Shown piece by piece: positions 33,877 through 44,036 of a stretch of 64,000 nucleotides of DNA. The stretch is from Takakia lepidozioides (Eukaryota; Streptophyta; Takakiopsida; Takakiales; Takakiaceae). A program made the position numbers and the translations under genes. Under the pieces are notes generated by a model. The model was given only the letters and a program-made list of their open reading frames with translations, did no database searches and had not been told where the DNA came from. Positions within the stretch are counted from its first letter, which is position 1. Each line of letters starts with the position of its first letter. The stretch is from the NCBI GenBank assembly GCA_030704615.1, contig CM060731.1:20274001-20338000 (forward strand), written 5' to 3'.

Positions 33877-36360
33877 GATGGCCGGAAAGGTAGAGGGACC
33901 TGCAATTGGTATTGATCTTGGTACAACATATAGTTGCGGGGGAGCCTGGCAACATAATCGTGTGGATATTATTCCGAATGACCAGGGGAGACGGACTACC
34001 CCTTCCTATGTGGCTTTCACGGTACACCGGACGTCTCATTGGTGACGCAGCAAAGAATCAAGTGGCGTTGAATGCTGAGAATACCGTCTACGGTAGGTTA
34101 CATATTCCAGATCTCCTCCGCTTACATATTGCTGTAAAGATACTAACTGTCTTTGAACTGCCTCAGTCAATCTAACCAAAATGAGATGCATGCGCGTCTG
34201 TTTTTCACGAGCGCGAGTGAGAGGATAGGTGTTATGCCTATGTATGTTGATCTCCAACTATTGTTCAAACATAATCTTGAGGCTGTACTTTTAGAGGCGT
34301 TTCTGCTGCCCTGAGATCTGATCTGTCTAGAGCTAATACTACCTCGATTGCACTCTAAAGACTGGCTGGCCAGCTACAATGGTTTTTGGCAAATTCGGTT
34401 ATAATGAACATTAGAAGTAAGGAACGTCAGGGCGCTTGTCGAAGTGACTGCACTCGTCTCTTTCAAAATGCTACTATGCATTCACAAAATGTTCTTAATT
34501 GACTCAAAATTTCAAAAGCGTGCAAGCTTACAAGTGTGAACATCTGTACCTGGTTTCCTGATTTTCGACATGTTTTGTACAGATGTAAAACGTTTGATTG
34601 GGAGGCGCTTCAGCGATCCGACCGTTCAAAGCGACATGAAGTTGTGGCCATTTAGTGTTATCAAAGGGCCCAACGATAAGCCCATGATTGAACTCATCTG
34701 CAAGGGCGAGAAGAAACAGTTTGCTGCTGAGGAGATTTCTTCTATGGTACTAACGAAGATGAGAGAGATTGCTGAAGCATTCCTAGGGAGGAGTATCACT
34801 CAAGCCGTGGTCACAGTCCCTGCCTACTTCAATGATTCTCAGAGGCAGGCGACAAAAGATGCGGGTGTCATTGCTGGCCTGAACGTGCTTCGCATTATCA
34901 ATGAGCCGACGGCTGCAGCTATAGCGTATGGTCTCGACAAGAAAACGGTAGGAGGAGAGAAAAATATTCTCATTTTTTATCTTGGTGGAGGTACCTTCGA
35001 TGTTTCCTTGACAAGGGAATCTTCGAGGTGAAGGCCACAGCGGGAGACACTCATCTCGGTGGTGAAGATTTTGACAGCCGGCTGGTGAACCACTTCGTCC
35101 ACGATTTCAAGCGAAAGTACCATAAAGACATAAGTGGAAATGCCAGAGCTTTGCGTCGCCTCCGCACAGCCTGCGAGCGGGCGAAAAGAGCGCTTTCATC
35201 GACCGCTCGAACCACCATTGAAATCGACTCTTTGTATGAAGGCGTTGATTTTTACTCCACGATCACCAGTGCCAGATTCGAGGAGCTCTGCTTTTGATTT
35301 GTTTAGAAAGTGCATGGAGCCTGTGGAGAAGTGTCTGAGGGATGCAAAGATGGATAAAGGCCATGTCAGGGAAGTCGTGTTGGTGGGAGGTTCTACTCGT
35401 ATTCCCAAGGTTCAAAACCTGCTCCAAGAGTTCTTCAATGGGAAGGAACTGTGCAAGAGCATCAACCCTGATGAGGCAGTAGACTACGGCGCTGCTGTAC
35501 AAGCTGCTATTTTGACTGGAACAGGAAATGCGGAAGTGTCTGACCTTTTGTTGCTAGATGTTGCTCCCCTCAGTCTTGGTGTCGAAACTGCTGGTGGTGT
35601 CATGACTACGTTGATTCCCAGGAATACCACTATTCCCACGAAAAAGGAGAAATTGTTCTCAACTTACTCAGATAATCAGCCTCGCATGCTTATTCAGGTT
35701 TACGAAGGGGAGAAGGTCAGAACTAGGAATAATAATCTTCTGGGGAAGTTTGAACTGTCAGGGATCCTACCCGCTCCCAGGACTGTACCGCAAGTCAACG
35801 TCTCCTTTGATATTGATGCCAATGGCATCTTGAATGTAGCAGCGGAAGATAAGACTGCTGGTGTGAAGAACAACATCACCATCGCAAGAGACAAGGGAAG
35901 ATTAAGCAAGGAGGACATCGACAAGATGGTGCAGGATGCGGAGACATACAAGTCTAAAGATGATGAAGGCCAAAAACGCCCTTGGTGTAAGACCTGGTTT
36001 GCAGTGGCTTGCATTCACCTCTTCAAGGTGGAGGCCAAAAACGCCCTTGAGAATTTTGCTTACAACATGAGGAACACAATTAGAGACGAGAAAGTGGCTG
36101 GCAAGTTCAGCAGTTCTGACAAGGAATCGATTGAGAAGGCGGTCCATGACACCGTAGAGTGGTTGGATCACAACCAACTCGCTGAGGTGGATGAACTCGA
36201 AGACAGACTGAAGGAGTTAGAAAACATATCCAACCCGATTATATCCCGGATGTATCAGGGAGGTGGGGGCGGTGTAGGCCCAGAAGCCAACTGTGGAAGC
36301 TGTGGCGGCTCTGCAGATACATCCAGTGGGCGAGACCCTCTTATTGAAGATGTCGATTAA
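33877..36360 (+). pseudogene. Cytosolic HSC70-type chaperone, frameshifted
   Basis: Starts [20 protein letters not shown] and keeps the ATPase and substrate-binding regions of a cytosolic Hsp70 ([32 protein letters not shown]; a modified GGGTFDVSL). An intron (34093-34582) splits the codon for Asp71, as in plant HSC70 genes. The frame breaks at least three times: an extra base near 34023, a shift after FDVSL near 35010, and a shift at FEEL near 35285. The phosphate-binding YDLGGG is changed to YLGGG. Near 35968-36033 a 65-bp insertion duplicates GGCCAAAAACGCCCTTG. The tail ends IEDVD, not EEVD. Probably a pseudogene; sequencing error in some sites cannot be excluded. Confidence 0.8.
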
Positions 36361-37626
36361 GCCATTGCCAGTGGAACGTTTCCAAATCTTCAGTTCGCAG
36401 GCTTTCTGGCTAGTGTCTCAATATCATACTTAATAGAACGTTTGATCCTCTCATCGTCAGTGCTGAAATGAAGGTCTTGCAGGTTTCTCCCAGATGTAAG
36501 GGAGGTTCCGGACGTGCCAACAAAACCAAAGTTCATGACACCGTGTCACTCTACAGCAATTGTAAGAAATAAGATTTATCAAGTCTCGTTATGATATCCT
36601 TGTCTCTTACTTTGCTGGTTGTGCAATGCTCATTTTGGGCACATTGCAGCTCGCTCCCTATCGGAAACGTTCCAAGGTTTAGAACGAGGCTCCATTCCAA
36701 GTGAGCTACCATGGTGATAAATGGGTTGGCAGACTATCCAAGTTGGAGTCTAAGCATTAGAGGTGTTCACACAACCTTGAGGATCTGACTTGGAAGAGAT
36801 GTGTTACAGTGCCTTCTAGGAATGGCTGCAGATGTTAGTGTGAAATGTCTCCTTGAGCACTGGAGGTGGAGAGAGTGACAGCTTCGACATCAGCTAATTG
36901 TAGATGCGTTTTGACCGATGATAGGATCTTATCGAACGATATAGAACCCCTACTCGTGAGCGGAATGTAGCGAGGTTGTAATGAGGTGAGAGGAGTGTCT
37001 ACAGGATAGTTTTACACCTCAGTGCAATTGTCTACAGCGCAGGGTTTCTACTAAAAGGTTGACTAGGGGGCCTGGCACAGGAGTTTGTTGGGACTGCATC
37101 GTTCGAGGAGAAGAAGAAGAGGCACAGACTAAAGATGAAGAAGGAGAGAAGCTGTGTGGCTCCCTCCACGGATGCTTCCGGCCTTCTGAAGAGAGTAGCT
37201 ACTTACGAATCCCATGGTCATCAACATCATTTTAGCGTGAGAAAAAGAGCTCGGGATTGCGGACAGTGTTGTGGTAGTTGAGCAATATCAGCAGCGGCAC
37301 CTCTCTATACCATGGATTTGTGATTTGTTTTCAGCTGCTGCACAACAGTTATCCTGGCTGCGGTAGTCCCCTGGGGCGAGCGTATGAAAGCTGTATTCCG
37401 TCTGAGAAGTAGCTTCCGGTAGATGTCCTCTCGACGATCTATCAGCTTGGCCCAACTCTATTTGCGTAAGGGAGGCAATTACTGATTGTTTGTCTCTTAG
37501 TTTCCTTCTTAGCCCGTAGTTGTTCCTGAAGAAGAGGGCGTGACTCATCCTGAAGTATATAGTGTCTAAATAAGAAAAAAGACTATGGGACAAAGTACAC
37601 ATAGCAAACCACTTCAAGGAAATAGT
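36361..37626. other. No gene seen
   Basis: Sequence downstream of the HSC70 copy; only short ORFs and no domain recognised. Confidence 0.5.
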
Positions 37627-37800
37627 GGATGCCTATGTGGCACATCTCAACCAAGTTGGTAATGGGCACATACCACCTCGGAAGTGGTTGTGGGTTCAAT
37701 CCACCGATTGGTGTCACAAAGGTGTCCACCTTCATAGCGGAAGGTAATAACCCTTCGGGTGAAGGGACACCATAATTTTATTTTTATTTTTGTTTTTATT
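37627..37800 (+). mobile_element. tRNA-derived SINE
   Basis: A tRNA-like head (CAAGTTGGTAATGGGC as A-box region, then GTGGGTTCAATCCAC as a perfect T-arm-like B box) is followed by a small hairpin (GGTAATAACCC...TTCGGGTGAAGG). The 3' tail is T-rich (ATTTTTATTTTTG), as in plant Au-type SINEs. A related piece lies at 3950-4215. Confidence 0.6.
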
Positions 37801-38125
37801 ACATAACAGGGGACAGTGGCCCTGTAAGTTTTATTGATAAGGTAAGGAAAAAATAACCTTACAAAGAAAGCCATAAGGCTGATGATTGAGGTACCACTCC
37901 GATCAAAAACTACGAAGGGAGAACAAGGGAAGAGAAGTGACCAGAGAAGAGATGTAACCAAAGAGAGAGGGAGGTAGAAGCCTAGAAGAGGCAGGATAAT
38001 ACATATCCCTTAACGCAGCCAGAGCAGCCTGCAATAAACTTCAATGGCCCAAACTACAATTGACCCTGAATGCTAGCAGAAAGTCCATAAAGAACTAAGA
38101 GCTATCCCTCTTTCTTTTCTGGTTC

Positions 38126-38810
38126 TCAAAAGATAAATGAAGCTTTGATTTCCCCTTTCCGAGGCTTCTTTTGCTTCTGCCCTTTGACCTCAATGTCACC
38201 AGCCAAGGTTGGGGAGACTCTTTCACTGACGGAGCTGCCAGCAGGGTGGGAGGCTACCTGCCCATTGGACTTTGGAATCCGAAATTCTCCTGCAGAAAAT
38301 CCCTCTTTTTCCCCACGAGCTGTTGAAGCAAGAGAGCAGTTGGTTCCTCCTCCTTGTCCCGCATTTTGGCAGAGCTGTAACAATAGTCAACCAACACTTA
38401 CGAGCCTCGGACATCAAGTCTGAGTGAGCCATTTGCAAAGCCTTATGTAAGCAGGGCAAACAATTTTGAAACAGCACTGAGCATCTCATCTTCCAAATCT
38501 GCCATAAAATTGTACCTCTCAAAGTTTCCCATACAGGGCGAGCAGAACTTTGAGCCATTTTTAATATTCAGAAGAAGAGCAGGTGCAGAGAAAGAGAGAT
38601 TGGAATTCCAATTAGAGTAAAGGGTTTGGGCTTTCAAGGACCAGACAGCTTGTGCAAAGGGACATAGCACTAAGCAATGCTCAATGTCTTCCGGGTTATT
38701 GAGGTTACAAAGCGCATAGGTAGAGGGAGGATCTGAGATAGAAGCGCCAACAGGCACAATTCTATTTACAATCTTCCGGAGGAAGCCCGAAATTTTTGCT
38801 GGCCGCTTAA
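38126..38810 (-). pseudogene. LINE relic: zinc-binding end of reverse transcriptase ORF
   Basis: Minus strand reads KISGFLRKIVNRIVPVGAS, then a zf-RVT-like finger (YALCNLNNPEDIEHCLVLCP, then FAQAVW). After a frame shift comes LRGTILWQIWKMRCSVLFQN, the typical C-terminal region of plant L1-type LINEs. No reverse transcriptase core is present, so it is a 5'-truncated copy. Confidence 0.65.
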
Positions 38811-38837
38811 TTTACGCTTTCTTGGGGAGGCATCATA

Positions 38838-38864
38838 TATTATTATTATTATTATTATTATTAT
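38838..38864. repeat. (ATT)n microsatellite
   Basis: About nine ATT units in a row, flanked by unremarkable AT-rich sequence. Confidence 0.9.
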
Positions 38865-39600
38865 GGCACATCTGATGTGACAAATTTTTATTCATTTTTT
38901 GTGTTAACTCAAGTATGTTGTTTATTTTTAGCATAGGGTAAAGGACCCGTCCAATATGACAAATGCGTCACTCCGACAATTTTGGTAGGTACCAACATAC
39001 AATACATCTTTCCAGTTGTTTCGATTATCCTAAAACAGCCAGTCTCTTGTAATATCTTGTAATATCACTGACATCACCTGGACCTCCTTGATTAACACGT
39101 TGGGACAATGTGCCCATTAACACCTAACAACCACCTGACTCAAGAATTTGTTTCTTCGGTCAGCTTGAAGGCATGAACACTTGGCTTCCATGAGTGTTAG
39201 AGACAAGAATCAAAGTACGCGAATACTTGTATGTGGCAAAAAATGAGAGAGTTCGGCATTTCCATGTGCCACATTGCCTTGCTTACACACTAGTATCCTG
39301 AGTTGTTGCTTCTCTCAACAATTTAAGGAAACAATGTGTACTCTGATGGATCTCCTCACAAACCAATCCGAGATCACTAAACTACAAACACAAACAACAC
39401 ACTTAAATTGGATTAATGGTCCGTTGAATCCTCTATGGTTGAAAGATCATGAAACAAAGTCAAAGACAACACAATGAGGGTACCTTCTTTAAAACACATT
39501 CCAACTTGATTTGCCTTCTTATCAAAATTGTCTCTAATTTTCCATGTTGAATTCTGCAAGTAAGCTTGTTGAGTGGAATATCTATGATGGTTTGGAGTAG
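38865..39600. other. No gene seen
   Basis: Short ORFs only; sequence between the LINE relic and the PDF-motif ORF. Confidence 0.45.
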
Positions 39601-39621
39601 TTTTAACATGACACTACTAAT

Positions 39622-39924
39622 GTGGCAACAAGAAAATATCCAAAAACAGACGAGGATAAACTCTGGAATGAAATTTTTTCGGACCCCAACTGGTGGTGGG
39701 ACAATCGAGGCGTAAAGATGAATTGTCTGTTAGATTACAAAGAGAGGCAGATAGTGAGATTGCGGTGGGCTTTGAAAAAACGAAATGTGGGCATGAAATG
39801 GGACTGTCCAAATGTAAGCAAAGAGACTCCTGCAAGACAGGATGCCACAAGTGGACTTAGAAAAGATGAAGACATACATAGCATGTTCAAGGGTAAGCAA
39901 CATATTAAAATATGCAAACATTGA
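39622..39924 (+). CDS. ORF with OSB-type PDF motif (possible fragment)
   Basis: Contains DKLWNEIFSDPNWWWDNRGV and then LLDYKERQ, matching the W..lF.dP..WWDNR..K....DFK pattern of the PDF motif of plant OSB organellar single-strand DNA-binding proteins. A basic stretch follows (LRWALKKRNVGMKWD). No OB-fold is visible before it, and the motif is not split by an intron, unlike the gene at 44037. It may be an exon, a pseudogene fragment or a transposon-borne copy. Confidence 0.4.
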   Translation: MATRKYPKTDEDKLWNEIFSDPNWWWDNRGVKMNCLLDYKERQIVRLRWALKKRNVGMKWDCPNVSKETPARQDATSGLRKDEDIHSMFKGKQHIKICKH

Positions 39925-40079
39925 ATGGACAAAGAAATGCACGACTTACAAGAAAAACCTGAATCAACGTCCTTGTCATCCGGGTCGCTCAGATCAACCT
40001 CCACAATAGCCTATGCCTACATGGCCGAGGAGGAATCCTCATGGAGCGGATCGATGAATTTGGCAAAGAGGTTGAAAGT

Positions 40080-40112
40080 GCCAAAAAGTGCCAAAAAGTG
40101 CCAAAAAGTGCC
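40080..40112. repeat. Three-copy 11-bp tandem repeat
   Basis: GTGCCAAAAAG is repeated three times in direct succession. Confidence 0.85.
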
Positions 40113-40378
40113 TACCGCTGCCCTGCACGCGTGGAATGAAGCACCTACAAGAGTTAAGTCTAAAGTCAGAACTCCTTCACATGGCAGGAGTGGACCCTGA
40201 TGAGACAAAATGCCTCGAACTAACAAATCTGCACAACAATGCACACAAAGAGTGAGAAGAAGATTTTACCTTATAGCAATGGCAAACAAGGAATAGAACG
40301 CAATAGGGAAGTGTCATGTGTGTGCCTTCTTCTAACTGGGATAATCTCCCTTGTCAGATAGAGGCTATTGACATAGTT

Positions 40379-40672
40379 CTAGGTTTCGATAATGCGGAGC
40401 CCAGCCTTCTTGACGTGACTTCCAAGCTCCTGACCGGAGTGTGTGTTTGCAGATTGCATGATGACTAGAGCCCCAACATCAGAAAGGAAAAACTTGGCCC
40501 AACTCCAGTATCGTTCATCACGAGCATTCCAACTGGGCACAACATCTGCCGGTGTGATGTCAGAAACTGACAAACCATCTGGGTAATCACGAATGATGAG
40601 GTCCGCCACAAAGGGCTTTTGAACACCATTCATCCAAGACTGACGTTTGTTTGCCTGCGAAAACAACGACAT
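40379..40672 (-). CDS. Hypothetical exon, weakly like a Rossmann methyltransferase
   Basis: About 97 codons open with no clear start: FVADLIIRDYPDGLSVSDIT, later YWSWAKFFLSDVGALVIMQS. The layout (ADLII-D-P-G, then a strand ending in VIM) is reminiscent of an amino-methyltransferase motif IV region, but the DPPY-type box is not conserved. I do not assign a function. Confidence 0.25.
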   Translation of the reverse strand: MSLFSQANKRQSWMNGVQKPFVADLIIRDYPDGLSVSDITPADVVPSWNARDERYWSWAKFFLSDVGALVIMQSANTHSGQELGSHVKKAGLRIIET

Positions 40673-40929
40673 ACATCAAATGAAATTAAGAGAAAGATCA
40701 AGTCATGGCCGAATCAAAAACTATGAAGCAAATTTAATGCCGGAAGACAGAATACCAAAGTGAGGAAGGAGCAGAGATTGTCCCAAGTGGGAGATCGTTC
40801 ACCCGCGGAATCAGATTTTCGAGACTCATCATGGAGAGAAATCTCGTTCATGGTGGGGCGGTCGAGGGTTGCCCCATCTCTGTCTGAAGTGCACGTTGAA
40901 TGCTAACACAGGAGTAGGATTCCAAAAAT

Positions 40930-40985
40930 CTTCTTCTCCATCTAAGAATGCTTCTCAGAAAGAAGAAGCATTCTTCTTCTCCACC
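40930..40985. repeat. Inverted repeat (hairpin)
   Basis: TAAGAATGCTTCT, a short loop, then AAGAAGCATTCTT; followed by a CTTCTTCTCC direct repeat. It lies just downstream of the minus-strand PPR gene and could be a 3' hairpin. Confidence 0.7.
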
Positions 40986-41223
40986 CAGGAGTAGGATTCA
41001 TGAGCCCTTGAAGATTCAGCATGGAGATGTGTATGGAGATTCTTGCACGGAGCTGTACCTATAGCTCTTGCACCAAGATTCTCAAGGTGAGCATGGAGGT
41101 GATCCCTTCAACGGAGATGATACTGCCTCCAAAGCGCATACTATCGTCCTTCTCTTGTTTGTAAACCATGTCTTTTCACCCTCACATTTGAAGCCACACT
41201 CTCTTTCATGCATCTTACCTGTT

Positions 41224-43569
41224 TCACCAGTATTCCCCACAAGAACACACCCCATCTTGGAAGTGGTGAAAGCGGTTGGCATCCCGTACAATGATTGCTC
41301 GCCCCACAATCTTTGAGATGAACTTGGTGGCCATGTGGCAGTCACCACACACTCGAAGATTCTTGATGATGCGGAAAGATGTCCCAGGCGTTGTGCTGAT
41401 GACCCCAAACGCAATGGCCAGCTTCTCACTATGGTGGGAAAGATAAAATTCTTTTTGCTTCTCCTCCACATCATGCAATACAAAGCGTGTGTCAGGCATG
41501 TACCCAGCTTCCTTCATCTGCCCAGACAATCGTTTCAACTCAGAAACAATTTCCCCAATTTGTTCATGCACTTTGTCATCTGCAAGGAATGTATGCACCT
41601 GATTGTTGACCTCAATGGAGGAGCAACCTGGGTCCTTTCTGACACCTCTGTCCTTCATCATTTTTCTCACCCTTGCAGTATCGTCCCACCTGCCAGCTGC
41701 AGCATATATATTTGATAGCAGCACATAAGTTGCAGCATCCTGTGGATCGCTACTGAGAAGGCATTTTGCTGCACGTTCTGCCACCTCCACATTGCCATGA
41801 ACCCTGCAGGCACCAAGTAAGGCACCCCACACTGCAACATCTGGTTCCATTGGCATGTTGTTAAGTAATTCCTCTGCCTCATCCAATCGCCCAGCTCGGC
41901 CAAGAAGGTCCACCATGCAGCCAAAATGCTCCACTGTAGGAGTGAGGCCATGATCTTGACACATGGAATGAAAGTAGCGACACCCTTCATCCACCAAACC
42001 TACATGGCTACAAGCAGAGAGAATGCACATAAAGGTGATGCCATCCGGCTTCAAGCCTTCCTGCTGCATTTCTTCAAATACTCGCAGGGCTTCCATACCA
42101 CACCCATGTTGAGCATAACCTGAGATCATCGCGTTCCATGAGACCACATTTCGTCGAGCCATATTACCAAACACTCGACGTGCATCCTTCATGCTCCCGC
42201 ATTTGGCATACATGTTAGCAAGAGCAGTCTCCAGAATGACATGTGGTGTAATTCCAGCTTTGATGATGTCAGCATGGACCTCTTTGCCCTTTTCCAGGGC
42301 TGCCAGGCTGGCACATGCCTTGAGAACGGAAATGAATGTGACCCTGCTGGGCAATACCCCTTCCCGAATCATCTGTTCATAGGTCTCAAAAGCCTCCCTA
42401 CCACACCCATTCTGAGCATATCCTGTGATCATTGCACTCCATGAGACTACATCCGGCTTCAAGCCTTCCTGTTGCATTTCTGCAAATAGTTGCAGGGCTT
42501 CCGTGGCATACCCATGCTGGGCATATCCTGCTATCATTGAGCTCCATGAAACCACATTTCGTTGCGCCATATTTTTGAACACTTCATGTGCATCCTTTAG
42601 GCTCCCACATTTGGCATACATGTTGACAAGGGCAGTCTCCAGAATGATATTTGGCGCAATTCCAGCTTTTATGATGTCAGCATGGACATCCTTGCCCTTT
42701 TCTTGGGCTCCCAGGCTAGCACAGGCATTCAGGACACAAACGAACGTGACCTTGTTGGGCATCACCCCTTCCCGTATCATTTGCTTGTAGGTCTCAAAAG
42801 CCTCCCCACCACACCCATGCTGGGCATATCCTGCAAGCATTGCATTCCACGACACCACATCTCGCTTAGCCATATTGTCAAACACTTCACGTGCGTGCTT
42901 GATGCTCCCGCATTTGCCATACATGTTAACGAGGGTATTCTCCAAGATGATATCTGGCGAAACTTCAGCTTTACTGATGTCTGCATGGACCTCTCGGCCC
43001 TTTTCCAGAGAACCCATTGTTGCACACGCCTTGAGGACGCAAATGAACGTGACCCTGTTGGGCATCACATCTGTCTGTATCATTTGCTCATAGATCTCTA
43101 AGGCCTCCCTACCATACCCATGCTTGGCATACCCTTCTATCATTAGAGTCCAAGTAAAGACATCTCGTTCAGGCAATTTGTCAAACACCCAACGCGCATC
43201 CACCACACTTCCACACTTCACATACATGTTTACAAGGGCATTGAGTAGAAAGATGTTCGGTTTATATCCACTTCGAAGAATGTGGGAGTGGACCTGCTTT
43301 CCCTCTGCTAGACCTTTGATTTTGTTGCACTCCCGCAACAGAGAGATGTAACTATTGGAGTCTGCGGAAATGCCTCCTTGGCTCAAAATGCCCAGCGCAT
43401 CTTTCAGTTGCTCTGTCTTACATATTGTCCTGATATCTCCACGCGAGCCATAGGAGTTCTTGTTGACTCCCTCTCTTGCCCCTTTTACAAAAGTGGTGGT
43501 CATAGCAGTGGAGAGGTCTGATTCAAACAACTGTGCCTCAGTCAAACCTGCCGTCCTGCAGGATTCCAA
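41224..43569 (-). CDS. PPR protein, PLS class with DYW deaminase domain (781 aa)
   Basis: Single-exon ORF and a clear paralogue of the 956-aa gene (same GDIR..CK..QLK.AL leader and motif wording). It has P, L and S motifs from ~residue 60, then E, E+ and a complete DYW domain with H713-S-E715 and C741/C744. It ends CSCGEYW, a variant terminal tripeptide. In the middle a P motif ending MQQEGLKPD is followed directly by another P motif ([15 protein letters not shown]), so one L and one S motif are missing, as after an in-frame module deletion. Predicted site from the PPR code: about UAnUYnAG, one ambiguous base, then nAU. Inferred role: organelle C-to-U RNA editing factor. Confidence 0.95.
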   Translation of the reverse strand: MESCRTAGLTEAQLFESDLSTAMTTTFVKGAREGVNKNSYGSRGDIRTICKTEQLKDALGILSQGGISADSNSYISLLRECNKIKGLAEGKQVHSHILRSGYKPNIFLLNALVNMYVKCGSVVDARWVFDKLPERDVFTWTLMIEGYAKHGYGREALEIYEQMIQTDVMPNRVTFICVLKACATMGSLEKGREVHADISKAEVSPDIILENTLVNMYGKCGSIKHAREVFDNMAKRDVVSWNAMLAGYAQHGCGGEAFETYKQMIREGVMPNKVTFVCVLNACASLGAQEKGKDVHADIIKAGIAPNIILETALVNMYAKCGSLKDAHEVFKNMAQRNVVSWSSMIAGYAQHGYATEALQLFAEMQQEGLKPDVVSWSAMITGYAQNGCGREAFETYEQMIREGVLPSRVTFISVLKACASLAALEKGKEVHADIIKAGITPHVILETALANMYAKCGSMKDARRVFGNMARRNVVSWNAMISGYAQHGCGMEALRVFEEMQQEGLKPDGITFMCILSACSHVGLVDEGCRYFHSMCQDHGLTPTVEHFGCMVDLLGRAGRLDEAEELLNNMPMEPDVAVWGALLGACRVHGNVEVAERAAKCLLSSDPQDAATYVLLSNIYAAAGRWDDTARVRKMMKDRGVRKDPGCSSIEVNNQVHTFLADDKVHEQIGEIVSELKRLSGQMKEAGYMPDTRFVLHDVEEKQKEFYLSHHSEKLAIAFGVISTTPGTSFRIIKNLRVCGDCHMATKFISKIVGRAIIVRDANRFHHFQDGVCSCGEYW

Positions 43570-44036
43570 GATTTCACTTCAAACCTTGAAACCCAAATTC
43601 ACATAATGTCGCCAAGCTGCTACATACACCCCAAAGAAGATCTCTTCATTGAGACAGGCTCCTTCTGTGTTGGTAACCCTTCCACATCACAGAAAGGAGG
43701 TCCACAGTTGGCAGCAAGCGTTACACAGACACTACATGCAATATAATTACTGCCCTTTCATGCAGCACTTCTCTGCAAAGGGACAGAAGTTACTATCCCT
43801 TTCTCTGAAAGCATAAGAACTCTCCTCCCTGGAATATTCCATGGGTGGGTCACTGCTCCCATGATGAAAATTATAATAACAGTATTTTGCAGAACACCCC
43901 ATGCAACTATCAGAGAAAGATCGGAATTCACAATCCTGAGGTGTGAACCTCTGGGCACGATGTAATGATGCTTGAGACTGCTATAATAGAATGCCAGCAG
44001 AAAGGGTCTGAAAAATTAAAGACAGAAGAAATTGTC

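Noticed and set aside
37640-37710. Functional tRNA gene
   Set aside because: T-arm and A-box-like parts are present but no full cloverleaf; the T-rich tail points to a SINE.
42425-43101. Plus-strand ORFs of 120-139 codons in the second PPR gene
   Set aside because: Same antisense shadow effect; their words repeat with module spacing.
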